Assembly (NCBI RefSeq): GCF_000282095.2
Contig: NZ_AKKC02000002.1
Coordinates: forward strand, 434,001-498,000
Source: Rhizobium sp. CF080
Lineage (GTDB): Bacteria; Pseudomonadota; Alphaproteobacteria; Rhizobiales; Rhizobiaceae
Length of the DNA: 64,000 bases
Direction: 5' to 3'
In this document: in pieces, positions 35,622 through 44,232 of the stretch
Layout: every line of letters begins with the position of its first letter
How positions within the stretch are numbered: the stretch's first letter is position 1
Made by a program: the position numbers and the translations under genes
The notes under the pieces: model-generated
Database searches by the model: none
The model's input: only the letters and a program-made list of their open reading frames with translations
Told to the model about the DNA's origin: nothing

Positions 35622-37145
35622 TCATGCGGCGATCCCGGCCATCATCAGGCCCAGCGTCTGTTCGCCCGCCTCGCTCGACTTCTCCCCGACGATCTTGCCC
35701 GCGAACATCACCAGGATGCGGTCGGAGAGCGAACGGATCTCGTCGAGTTCGACCGAGACCAGCAGCACCGCCTTGCCGGCATCACGCATCTCGATAATCC
35801 GCTTGTGGATGAATTCGATGGCGCCGATATCGACGCCGCGGGTCGGCTGGCCGATGATCAGCATTTTCGGATCGCGCTCGATCTCGCGCGCCACGACGAT
35901 CTTCTGCTGATTGCCGCCGGAGAAATTGGCGGTCCGCAGCCGCGGGTTCGGCGGGCGGATATCGTATTTGCCGATCTTTTCCTCGGCATCCCTGCGCATC
36001 GCATCGAGATCCAGGAACGGACCGCGGCCGTATTTCGCATCACGGTGGTAACCGAGGATCGAGTTCTCGTATTCCTCGAATTTCAGGACCAGGCCCATGT
36101 GGTGGCGATCTTCCGGGATATGCGCGAGCCCGAGTTCGCGCAGGCCCGCCGGGTCAACACCTGCGACGGGTTTGCCATCGATGAAGATCTCGCCGGCTGA
36201 CGGCTTGCGGATGCCGGCAATCGCTTCGAGAAGCTCAGACTGGCCGTTGCCGGCAACGCCGGCGATGCCGACGATCTCGCCGGCGCGCACGTCGAAGGAG
36301 ACGTTGTCGACCATGGTAACGCCGCGGCTGTCCCTGACCGTCAGGTTCCTCACCGACATCAGGACCGCCCCCGGATTGGCGGCGCCCTTTTCGACGCGCA
36401 GCAGGACTCGGCGGCCGACCATCAGTTCGGCAAGTTCCTCGACGGTCGTTTCGGCGGTCTTGCGGGTCGCGACCATTTCGCCGCGGCGCATGACCGAGAC
36501 CGTATCGGTGATCGCCATGATCTCGCGCAGCTTGTGGGTGATGAGGATGATCGTTTTGCCCTGATCGCGCAGCACGCGCAGGACCTTGAAGAGGTGGTCG
36601 GCCTCCGGAGGGGTCAGCACGCCGGTCGGCTCGTCGAGGATGAGGATTTCGGCGCCGCGATAGAGCGCCTTCAAGATTTCGACGCGCTGCTGGCTGCCGA
36701 CCGGCAGTTCCTCGATGACCGAATCAGGATCGACCTCGAGGCCGTAATCGTCTTCCAGACGCTTCAGCTCCTTGCGGGCGCTCGCAACGCCCTTGGCGAG
36801 GAGCTGGCCGCCTTCGGCGCCGAGCATGACATTTTCCAGGACGGTGAAATTCTCGACCAGCATGAAGTGCTGATGCACCATGCCGATGCCCGCGGCGATC
36901 GCCGCCTGGCTGTCACGGATCGTCACCGGCTTTCCCGAAATGCGGATCTCGCCGTGGTCGGCCTGGTAGAAACCGTAGAGGATCGACATCAGGGTCGACT
37001 TGCCGGCACCGTTCTCCCCGATGATACCGTGGATCGAGCCCTTGGCGACCGTCAGATTGATGTTCTTGTTCGCGTGTACCGTGCCGAACTTCTTGTCGAT
37101 GCCGACAAGCTCGATCGCGGGCTCCTTCGGAGAATCGAGGCTCAA
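35622..37145 (-). CDS. Nucleoside ABC transporter ATP-binding protein (two ABC domains)
   Basis: A 507-residue ATPase with two fused ABC domains. Domain 1 has the Walker A GIIGENGAGKSTLMS, signature VIEELPVGSQQRVEI and Walker B ILILDEPTGVLTP. Domain 2 has the Walker A-like GIAGVAGNGQSELL, in which the usual GK[ST] is degenerate, and the signature NFSGGNQQKIVVAREI. This asymmetry is normal for RbsA/NupO-type ATPases. The start is uncertain: TTG at 37145 has a GGCGGA site, while TTG at 37172 lies in a terminator T-tract and is less likely. Confidence 0.92.
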   Translation of the reverse strand: MSLDSPKEPAIELVGIDKKFGTVHANKNINLTVAKGSIHGIIGENGAGKSTLMSILYGFYQADHGEIRISGKPVTIRDSQAAIAAGIGMVHQHFMLVENFTVLENVMLGAEGGQLLAKGVASARKELKRLEDDYGLEVDPDSVIEELPVGSQQRVEILKALYRGAEILILDEPTGVLTPPEADHLFKVLRVLRDQGKTIILITHKLREIMAITDTVSVMRRGEMVATRKTAETTVEELAELMVGRRVLLRVEKGAANPGAVLMSVRNLTVRDSRGVTMVDNVSFDVRAGEIVGIAGVAGNGQSELLEAIAGIRKPSAGEIFIDGKPVAGVDPAGLRELGLAHIPEDRHHMGLVLKFEEYENSILGYHRDAKYGRGPFLDLDAMRRDAEEKIGKYDIRPPNPRLRTANFSGGNQQKIVVAREIERDPKMLIIGQPTRGVDIGAIEFIHKRIIEMRDAGKAVLLVSVELDEIRSLSDRILVMFAGKIVGEKSSEAGEQTLGLMMAGIAA

Positions 37146-37170
37146 TGGTCCGCCCTTCCGCCTGATATGC

Positions 37171-37207
37171 AAAAAGGGCGCATGGCGATTATCGTCGCCC
37201 TGCGCCC
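37171..37207 (-). terminator. Intrinsic terminator or attenuator between the binding protein and ATPase genes
   Basis: On the - strand GGGCGCAGGGCGA pairs with TCGCCATGCGCCC (one mismatch) and is followed by five T residues, 14 bases after the binding-protein stop. Such partial terminators are common after substrate-binding protein genes, where they keep that protein in excess over the transporter. Confidence 0.75.
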
Positions 37208-37220
37208 CTCAAAACCCGCC

Positions 37221-38213
37221 TTACTTGTTGCAGGCGTTGTTCGACATGTAGTCGTGCACCTTGACGGTGCCGGCGATGATGTCGGCCTTGGCCTTTTCGA
37301 CAGCAGCCTTCATCTCGGGCGTGATCAGCGCCTTGTTGTTGTCGTCAAGCGCGTAGGCGACGCCGTCTTCCTTGACGCCGAGAGCCTGGATGCCGCCCGT
37401 GAACTTGTCTTCCTTGGTGTCCTTGAAGGCATTGTAGACGGCGAGATCGACGCGCTTGACCATCGAGGTCAGGACCGAACCCGGATGCAGGTGGTTCTGG
37501 TTCGAATCGACGCCGATCGACAGCTTCTTGTTGTCGGCAGCGGTCTGCAGCACGCCGAGACCGGTCGCACCGGCAGCCGCATAAACGACGTCGGCACCCT
37601 GGTCGATCTGGTTCTTGGTGAGCTCGCCGCCGCGGACCGGGTCGTTCCAGGCAGCACCGGTCGTGCCGGTCATGTTCTGGAAGACCTGCGCATCGGGCTT
37701 GGCCGCCTTGACGCCCTGGACATAACCGCAGCCGAACTTGCGGATCAGCGGGATATCCATGCCGCCGACGAAGCCGACCTTGCCGGTCTTCGACGCCATG
37801 CCGGCGAGAAGGCCGACGAGGTAGGAACCTTCTTCTTCCTTATAGACGACAGAGCGGACGTTCTTCAGGTTGACGACGGAGTCGACGATCGCAAACTTGG
37901 TGTCCGGGAACTCGGCCGCGACCTTCTCCATGGCGGAGGTCCAGGCGAACGATACGGCGACCACCGGGTTGAAGCCGCGGCTTGCGAAGTTGCGGATAGC
38001 CTGCTCGCCCTGGGTGTCGCTGGTCGGTTCGAAATCCCGGAAGTCGATCCCCGTTTCCTTCTTGAACCTTTCGGCGCCGACGGAAGCGGCTTCGTTGAAG
38101 GATTTGTCGAACTTGCCGCCCGTGCCATAGACCAGCGCCGGCTTGATCTCCGCGGCAAGCGCGGTTGCCGACATGGCGGCCATGGCAATGAGGCTCAAAA
38201 GGGTTTTCTTCAT
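37221..38213 (-). CDS. BMP-family nucleoside-binding protein
   Basis: A 330-residue periplasmic protein. The signal peptide is MKKTLLSLIAMAAMSATALA; the mature protein opens with KPALVYGTGGKFDKSFNEAA, and DTQGEQAIRNFASRGFNPVV and KVGFVGGMDIPLIRKFGCGY are typical of Bmp/PnrA-type receptors, which bind purine or pyrimidine nucleosides. It is the first gene of the leftward operon that feeds cdd, punA, deoC and deoA. Confidence 0.93.
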   Translation of the reverse strand: MKKTLLSLIAMAAMSATALAAEIKPALVYGTGGKFDKSFNEAASVGAERFKKETGIDFRDFEPTSDTQGEQAIRNFASRGFNPVVAVSFAWTSAMEKVAAEFPDTKFAIVDSVVNLKNVRSVVYKEEEGSYLVGLLAGMASKTGKVGFVGGMDIPLIRKFGCGYVQGVKAAKPDAQVFQNMTGTTGAAWNDPVRGGELTKNQIDQGADVVYAAAGATGLGVLQTAADNKKLSIGVDSNQNHLHPGSVLTSMVKRVDLAVYNAFKDTKEDKFTGGIQALGVKEDGVAYALDDNNKALITPEMKAAVEKAKADIIAGTVKVHDYMSNNACNK

Positions 38214-38571
38214 CGTGCAGCCCTGTTTTTTAGCTGTTAGGTCCTCCCGCAATCCCGTTCCCCGGGCATGTCTGCGGCCACCTGCCCTTTTTTTTCAAGG
38301 GTCTGGCTTCGGTCACTCTTGCACGGGTTTCGGAAAAATTCACGAGATTTTTTTCAACTGGTAAAAAACTTCCAAGCTGCTGAAAACTTCGACAATGTTG
38401 CGGGAAAACTGCACAAACAGACGGCTTTGAGACACCGTTCCAACCGTAGTCGAGCGCGGCGGGTGCGTTCGTGGCGCGCAATCCACGATAGCAGTCAAGC
38501 TTCGCTGGCGACACGACCAGGGGTGTCCCCGCCCCGACAGAACTCGGGCGCCGAGAGAAATCGGTCTGGCC
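38214..38571. promoter_or_regulatory. Upstream region of the nucleoside operon
   Basis: About 360 bp between the binding-protein start and a small membrane protein gene. It has an A+T-rich part with T and A runs (38285-38400) and no gene I can support. It should contain the operon promoter; I could not fix its boxes or find a clear repressor palindrome. Confidence 0.4.
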
Positions 38572-38907
38572 TCAGGCGGAAAACCGCCCGGCGAAATGCG
38601 GCCTGCTGTATCCGGCCATCCAGAAGATCAGCGCGATCGCCAGAAACACCGCGAATGCCGGCTGCGCCAGCACCGGAGCCATGAAAGGCCGCCAGATATC
38701 CTGGCCAAGATAGGTATTCGCAGTGATTTCAGCGAGCGTCAGGCTTTCCGGATCGAGATTGAGCCAGGCATTGCCGAGGCTGGTCAGCACAACGGAGGAG
38801 GCCGAAACGGACTGGATCGAATCCAGCGTGCCGGCAACGATCGCAGCAGCCAGCGCAAGCGCGCTCAGCAGATGGAAAACGAACCGTATGACTGCCATCC
38901 CGAACAA
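38572..38907 (-). CDS. Small membrane protein of unknown function
   Basis: A 111-residue protein with two hydrophobic segments: VIRFVFHLLSALALAAAIVA near the N-terminus and FAVFLAIALIFWMAGY near the C-terminus. Between them is a polar stretch of about 60 residues containing the well-spaced NTYLGQDIWRPFMAPVL. I do not recognise a named family; the shape suggests a conserved inner-membrane protein with both ends in the cytoplasm. It precedes the tRNA on the opposite strand. Confidence 0.65.
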   Translation of the reverse strand: MFGMAVIRFVFHLLSALALAAAIVAGTLDSIQSVSASSVVLTSLGNAWLNLDPESLTLAEITANTYLGQDIWRPFMAPVLAQPAFAVFLAIALIFWMAGYSRPHFAGRFSA

Positions 38908-39044
38908 GCCCGCGTCGTTGATCGCGGTCGCGCCGCCTCCGGCACGACGGCCTTAATGGCAGAAGAAATAGTCCGGGCGCCAAGGCTTGGCAACGCGGCC
39001 AACGGGGTTTTCCCGCCCGCTGTCAAAAAACCTTCAGATTCGGG

Positions 39045-39072
39045 TTGATCCCGGGGAATTGATCGGTATATA
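39045..39072 (+). promoter_or_regulatory. Probable sigma-70-type promoter of tRNA-Ser
   Basis: TTGATC, a 16-base spacer and TATATA lie about 49 bases before the tRNA. The spacing and sequence fit a housekeeping promoter. Confidence 0.5.
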
Positions 39073-39120
39073 TCGCGGCCGTTCCAACGTTTTGCTTCTC
39101 AGACGACGCAAAGCAACCAA

Positions 39121-39210
39121 GGACAGGTGGCCGAGTGGTTTAAGGCGCACGCCTGGAACGCGTGTGTACGTGAAAGCGTACCGTGGGTTCGAATCCCACC
39201 TTGTCCGCCA
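39121..39210 (+). tRNA. tRNA-Ser (anticodon GGA)
   Basis: A 90-base class II tRNA with encoded CCA. The acceptor stem pairs GGACAGG with CTTGTCC, the anticodon loop is CTGGAAC with GGA, a long variable arm (GTACGTGAAAGCGTAC) marks it as tRNA-Ser, and the T arm is GTGGGTTCGAATCCCAC. It reads UCC and UCU. Its 3' end borders the accessory island. Confidence 0.96.
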
Positions 39211-39211
39211 T
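39200..39211. repeat. Candidate left attachment site (tRNA 3' end)
   Basis: The 12 bases CTTGTCCGCCAT at the tRNA 3' end recur exactly at 51808-51819, where the core-like sequence resumes. Integration at a tRNA 3' end is a common mechanism for genomic islands. The match is short and no integrase gene is present, so this is a candidate only. Confidence 0.45.
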
Positions 39212-39428
39212 CGGCCATCACAAGCTATTGTTTCATTGAGAATCGCCGCATATAGGCACACTTACCCCACATTTCGCCCCACATTGTGCGATCGGTAGAT
39301 CCGCACCGTTCAAGTGACGCGGGGAGCGACCAATCGACCTCCATTCTGCTGCAATGCGCCCGCGATTCGGTCGTTAGACTGCCCGCAAGTTCCTCAAAGC
39401 GGACACTCAATCCCCAATGTGGACCTAC

Positions 39429-39938
39429 TCAGGATCGCCAAAGTGGCTCCGCCCGCTCACTGCGATATCTCTTGTCAAATTCCTTGAGCACCATTTCTAG
39501 CGTTGCCTCGAAAGCACCCCGATCGAACGCCGTGGATTTTGGCTCATGGAAGTAGCGCCAATCTGTGAACGCGTCTTTGTGCTGATACAGGATGTGGCGA
39601 ATACTGTAGTCAATATGGAGGAAGTTGGGATGATATGGCGCCACTGATCTCTTGAATTCCGCATCAAGTTTCTCCCGACTTTCGGGCCTAAGCATGTCAA
39701 ACAGCTTGGCGAGGTCGTGAGATTTGGCAATTTTGGGATCATCGAAGTCAAAAACGAACCACGCCTTGAGTGCCAACTCCATGGACAGCGCTAAAAGCAT
39801 CGGCTCAACGCCAACATGTTCGCGTTGTCCAACATCCTCAGGTTCTTCAGATCCTCGACTGGGGAAGCTGTGGGTCTTTAGCAAAATCGCTTTGGCGGCT
39901 TCACCGATCTTTATGGCTGTCAACAGACGAGCGTTCAT
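39429..39938 (-). CDS. HEPN-like domain protein
   Basis: A 169-residue mostly helical protein. LALSMELALKAWFVFD followed by KSHDLAKLFDML is the pattern of HEPN-type helical bundles, and IRHILYQH gives an R-x5-H spacing that fits the HEPN ribonuclease signature (Rx4-6H). The trailing DWRYFHEP is also seen in such families. The start is the ATG five bases after AAGGAG. It follows the broken zorC by about 75 bases on the same strand, so it may be a defence accessory; activity is not proven by the motif. Confidence 0.55.
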   Translation of the reverse strand: MNARLLTAIKIGEAAKAILLKTHSFPSRGSEEPEDVGQREHVGVEPMLLALSMELALKAWFVFDFDDPKIAKSHDLAKLFDMLRPESREKLDAEFKRSVAPYHPNFLHIDYSIRHILYQHKDAFTDWRYFHEPKSTAFDRGAFEATLEMVLKEFDKRYRSERAEPLWRS

Positions 39939-40013
39939 AAAAGCTCCTTTTGAATGGGGCGATCTGACTTTGAAAGCTGAGCGAAGTGATTGCAAGAAGG
40001 CTATCCGCGCTCG

Positions 40014-41325
40014 TCACCTCAGAAGGCGCTGCTCGGCCCATCTCATCCATCCTCCATAAGCATCATGTGTGCAGGTATTTGGATGCCCCACTTCCAAGGT
40101 CAAAGCCTCTGCATCGTATTCATCCTGGTAGAGCTCGGGAGCAGCGGGATCTGCGGAAAGAAAAACGTGAAGCCTGTAGCTATGTGAACCTTCAAGCACC
40201 GTGTAGGAGCCGATCCGCATGATCAAGAGGCAGGTGTCCTTTCTTGACTTCGCAGTCTGCTTGCTCGTCATAGTGTAAACGGGATCGCCGGTTGCTTTGA
40301 ACATCTTTTCGGCATCGTCTATCGCGCCAGGAGAAAGCGCGACCCATGCTTCATCGATTAGGCCTTTGTCATAAAGGCCTTTCCAAAAGCCATGCCGGGG
40401 CGGCCACATATGGTTGGCCGTCGACTTTGTGATGATGGATAGCAGCGCATCCATGCTCTGGCCGCCAACCAACGGATGATTACTCGCCGATGCGGCGTGG
40501 AGACCAACGGCCAGAACTCGGTTCGCTGATTGCGGGGATCACCATAGGCGTCAAGGAGGGTATTGAGCAGCAGCGACTGCATCTCTGGCTCCGGTCTAGC
40601 TCTGATCCACGGCTGCAGGAACTTCTCAATGCTCTTCGCCGCTGCCTCACCTTCGAGCGCCGCTCGACCGGCGGGAAACATCCACGCTAGGATACCGTTC
40701 GCGCGCTCAATCGTGTTCGTTTCTGGCAAAGCGTTGAGCCAAGCGAGGTGGGTCAGCCGCATTAATTCACCCGAATGCGGGGCGGCGATACCGCTTGTGA
40801 CCAGCCATTGAAAAGCATCGGCTTGCCTTACCATCGCGTCGGCAATGCGTTCGGGAGCGGCCGAAGGGTGCAACACGTCAGGTAAGGCCCGAAAGCACCT
40901 CACCCAGTTTGGCGGCAGGAAGTTTGCTCGGCTCTGAATGACGTTCGCTATCCAGGAGGTCTCCTCAGCTCCAGGTCGCCAAAATTCGATGTAGGCCTCG
41001 CATAGAGCTTGGAGAAATACAGGGTTCGTTGTGGCTTCAAGTTCGCCGTGAAGGAATTTAAAGACGCGCTCCGGTACCTTCATCTGATGGGAGAAGGCTG
41101 CTTTGATCGCCAATCCTACGTCACCGATTTTTATGCTTTCGAAGTCCCATCGACCACACTCGCATCGAGGCGGGTCATAATTTCCGTGAGCGAAAGTGTC
41201 GGGGTTTTCTCGTAGCCAGGAAATGCCACGCTCACGGCAAGTGCTGCAGCATCAAACTTCTCTGTCTCCCAGCTACTACGCGTCTTCACTCTTGGCCGGG
41301 ATCGTAGTGCCTCAAGAAGCGACAT
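40014..41325 (-). pseudogene. zorC: zorC (EH_Signature protein), two frameshifts
   Basis: Three consecutive frames together give one protein of about 437 residues. Part 1 runs from ATG 41325 (one base after the zorB stop) to a stop at 41131. Part 2 picks up at about 41150, reading WDFESIKIGDVGLAIKAAFS, and continues to about 40465. Part 3 runs on as DALLSIITKSTANHMWPPRH, GFWKGLYDKGLIDEAWVALS to 40014. Each junction is explained by one missing base. The C-terminal W-x-x-R-x-x-FW...AWVALS pattern matches the EH_Signature domain of ZorC, which in type I Zorya acts with ZorA/ZorB and ZorD. It is broken as read, unless the indels are sequence errors. Confidence 0.72.
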
Positions 41326-41326
41326 A

Positions 41327-42256
41327 TCATTGGCTCCCGGCGAGCGCGCGTTTGATACCTTCGATATCCGCCTCTCTTGACGGGACGACCATGATGAAGC
41401 GCAGGTCAATCCGTCGGTTGGCATCTTGACCGGCCTTCGTCTGGTTATCCTGCATCGGCCTCCCCTTGCCGAAGCCAGCGACCGACAAAACGGGTTGCGA
41501 GTTCCGGTTGAGGAACTGAATGAGATCGGGCTTCTGCTGCGTCATCAAGGTGTAAATCGAGGATGCCCGCTTCGCGCTCAGGTCCATGTTCAAGGTGTCG
41601 GAGCCGACATTGTCGGTGTGCCCTTCGACCTGAAGAGCATCGATCAATGCATAAGCAGGATTGCACTCAACCCTGAAATTCTTGCGCGGACCCATTGCGT
41701 AACAGGAGAGCGTTGAATCAAGGATACCGGCGATCTGGCGCATACGGTTCTCGCCTGCTGCCGTCGCCGTCGCACTGCCGGAATCGAACAAACCATCGCC
41801 GCGGAACTGCAAGGCATCAAAATTTGCGCTCACTGTTACGTTGACTCCGGGTATCTGTTCATTGATGCGGTCTTTGAGATTGGCCAGGAGATTTCTGCGC
41901 GTATCAGCGACCGCGGTGTTGTATGCCTCCATAGCATTCGTGCGTTCGGGCTGTTTCAGAAGTCGACGCAGCCTCTCCAGCTCTTCCTTCATCTCCCGCA
42001 CACGCGCGGCAACCGATAAGTCGGGCGCGTCGACGATATCCGCAACCTCCCTCACCTCTTTTTCCAGCTTGTCCTTCTCCTTCTTGAGCTGATCGTACTC
42101 GGATCGCGGTACGGTATCCTGGACGCTGAATTGGCTCGCAAAGAATGCTAGTAGGATCATCAGAATGAAAAGAAAGCTGATGGTCATGTCCGCCATCGAG
42201 ACGAAGACAGACTCCTCCTCCTCTTCGCTCTTGTGGGTTCGATTTGCGCCTCTCAC
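41327..42256 (-). CDS. zorB: Zorya motor protein ZorB (MotB/OmpA type)
   Basis: A 309-residue protein. The acidic start SEEEEESVFVSMADMTISFL leads into a single membrane helix (FLFILMILLAFFA) with the ion-channel aspartate in ADMT (residue 23). A coiled-coil linker of about 60 residues follows, then an OmpA-like peptidoglycan-binding domain with QVEGHTDNVGSDTLNMDLSA, KRASSIY and NRRIDLRF. This is the ZorB layout, the rotor-stator partner of ZorA. The start is GTG overlapping the zorA stop (GTGA). It looks intact. Confidence 0.85.
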   Translation of the reverse strand: MRGANRTHKSEEEEESVFVSMADMTISFLFILMILLAFFASQFSVQDTVPRSEYDQLKKEKDKLEKEVREVADIVDAPDLSVAARVREMKEELERLRRLLKQPERTNAMEAYNTAVADTRRNLLANLKDRINEQIPGVNVTVSANFDALQFRGDGLFDSGSATATAAGENRMRQIAGILDSTLSCYAMGPRKNFRVECNPAYALIDALQVEGHTDNVGSDTLNMDLSAKRASSIYTLMTQQKPDLIQFLNRNSQPVLSVAGFGKGRPMQDNQTKAGQDANRRIDLRFIMVVPSREADIEGIKRALAGSQ

Positions 42257-42995
42257 TGGGCGGGCCTCTGACTCTCAGGCTGGAAAGCTTTGGCGTTCTC
42301 GATCACGGCCTGAAGGGTCGCTAGCGCATCGGCATACTGTCCATGGACATTGTTCGAATGGTTTTCGACCTCACTGATGGAACGAGCGATTTCCTCGGAA
42401 AAGGACCGGAATGCCTTCTCAAGCTGACCGTCGTAGGATGCTGCTCGTGCCTCGAAGGTCTTGATTTGATCGCGAATGGTGTTCAACGCTGTGACAGCCA
42501 CGTCCTTTTCAGAGGAAATTGCAGTTCTGGCTGCGTCCACCATCTCAGTGCTTGCGTTCGCAATCTGTCTTGTCGCGGTTGCAGTCTCTGACGCAGTTTG
42601 CACCATCGGTGCTGCGGCGTCAGCAAGTTCGCTACCAGCGTTCGACAGCTTTTCCGATACGGCCTCAAGGCGCTGAGCAGCACCGTCGAGACCAACGGCA
42701 GTGCGTTCAGCGGCGGAGGAAAACTGGGCAGCCGCCGAGCTGATCTCATTTGCCAGTCCTGCAAGCTTCGACGAGGCCGACTCCAAACGGTCGCTGGTGA
42801 TGGTCATCGCAGCGACAAGACCGTCGGACAACGAGGTTGCAAGCTTGCTCACCATTTGATCGACTTGGCTTGCACTCGATCCCACGGCTTTCTGCAGCGG
42901 CTCCGTTATAGCAGTGATCAGTTCGTCATTGAGTCTCCGAGACTGGTCGCGCTGCTCGATGATCACGGCGAGCTGCTGCTCAGCGATGTCCTCTA
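42253..42995 (-). pseudogene. zorA: zorA, 3' part only, cut by an IS5-family element
   Basis: The frame is open from the IS edge at 42995 to the stop at 42253, giving the last 247 residues or so: a long helical, Ala/Ser/Glu/Asp-rich coiled coil beginning EDIAEQQLAVIIEQRDQSRR and ending in ATLQAVIENAKAFQPESQ. In ZorA this is the cytoplasmic tail behind a MotA-like membrane domain. The membrane part is missing and is not found beyond either IS copy. The gene order and the overlap with zorB support the call. Confidence 0.75.
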
Positions 42996-43844
42996 GGCTC
43001 AGGAACCATTAAATAGCTTGCAGCGTCGCGGTGGCTTTGATTCATTCGGATCGAAAGGAGCCCTGCGATGAGTGATTTGCTGTTGTTGTCGGAGGCGCAG
43101 ATGCGTCGGATCGAGCCGTACTCTCCCGCTGTCCCACGGTATTCCGCGCGTTGACGATCGACTGATTTTGAGCGGCATTATTATCGTTTTACCCAACGGG
43201 CTACGGTGGCGCGACGCGCCCAAGGAATATGGCCCGCACAAGACGATCTACAACCGCTTCATCCGCTGGCGCAGGCTCGGCGTGTTCAACCGGATTTTGG
43301 CCGAACTGACCGCTAGACGCGGCAGGCCCGAGCAGTTGATGATCGACGCGACCCAACTTGAAAGCCCACCGCACCGCAGCCCAGTCTGCTAAAAAAGGGA
43401 TGTTCCCGACGTATCGGACGCACCAAAGGTGGATTGAACTCCAAGCTGCATGCCGTCTGCGATGGTCATGGTCGACCGCTCATCCTGCTTCTGAGCGAAG
43501 GGCAGATGAGGCGACTACAAAGGGGCAGCGAAAATGCTCGCCGCCTTTCCAAGGCCAAGACCCTATTGGCCGACAAGGGGCTATGACGCCGACTGGTTTC
43601 GAGACGGCCTTGGCCGCACGCAAGATCACGGCCTGCATTCCATCTCGGGCAAACCGCAAAGAGCGTCATCCCACATGATCCGACGCTCTACAAAAAGCGC
43701 CACAAGATCGAAAACATGTTCGGCAGGCTCAAGGACTGGAGGCGGATTCACACCAGATACGACCGCTGCGCACACACCTATTTCTCAAGCATATGCATCG
43801 CTGCAGCCGTCATCTTCTGGATGTGATTTAACGAGTCCTGAGCC
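42996..43844 (+). mobile_element. IS5-family element (IS427-like), copy 1, degenerate
   Basis: An 849-bp element. Its ends GGCTCAGGAACCATTAAAT and the reverse of ATTTAACGAGTCCTGAGCC are imperfect inverted repeats, flanked by TA on both sides (target duplication). It matches copy 2 (50875-51719) almost throughout, but I count seven single-base insertions and three single-base deletions against only about three substitutions. The transposase frame, from about 43068, is broken several times, so it is not autonomous as read. Confidence 0.9.
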
Positions 43845-43960
43845 TAGGTCATTTCGCGCCCCTATCTTGAGTGTGAGCGAGCATTATCACATTCCACTTG
43901 CTTCGGCGTGTATTTGTGAGAGTATACAACTGCGTACTTTCACCAAACAAGGAGGATGCG

Positions 43961-44206
43961 ATGAGTGAAACTGGCACGGGGACTATTGCAAGCACCGATA
44001 CCTCAATTACGTTCGATTTAGAAGACGAGGACGCCAAGGCACTTGCCCATTTGGCTGGAAAACGAAAAGTTCGTCTATCTGGCCAAATTCGAAAGGGAAA
44101 GCTTGTCGTTGACAATGCATCTTTCGCGGATGAGGGCCAAACCTTCCAAGGCTCAGGGACGGCCTTTGTTGCAGTTAACGCTCCATTTATGATTAAGGCA
44201 GCTTAA
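43961..44206 (+). CDS. Small protein of unknown family, first gene of the island cassette
   Basis: An 81-residue protein behind AAGGAGG six bases before the ATG, the strongest ribosome site in the island. The N-terminal third is Ser/Thr/Gly-rich (ETGTGTIASTDTSITFDLED). The middle is basic, GKRKVRLSGQIRKGKLVVDN, and the end is hydrophobic, TAFVAVNAPFMIKAA. There is no cysteine, signal peptide or membrane helix. The di-iron gene starts 27 bases later, so the two are probably co-transcribed. It could be a modified-peptide precursor, a carrier or a small binding protein; I do not recognise a family. Confidence 0.65.
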   Translation: MSETGTGTIASTDTSITFDLEDEDAKALAHLAGKRKVRLSGQIRKGKLVVDNASFADEGQTFQGSGTAFVAVNAPFMIKAA

Positions 44207-44232
44207 CAATACGGCAGCATGCGGGGGCGCAG

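Noticed and set aside
36534..38240. Long rightward frame opposite the BMP transporter genes
   Set aside because: Shadow of well-supported leftward genes.
38214..38571. Riboswitch in front of the nucleoside operon
   Set aside because: No conserved purine-type or other recognisable riboswitch core was found in this A+T-rich region.
40014..41424. Three separate genes in place of zorC
   Set aside because: The pieces are consecutive, in different frames, and join into one protein if one base is restored at each of two points; the first piece alone starts correctly after zorB.
43068..43829. Several short transposase-like genes in IS copy 1
   Set aside because: They are fragments of one broken frame; comparison with copy 2 shows the missing and extra bases.
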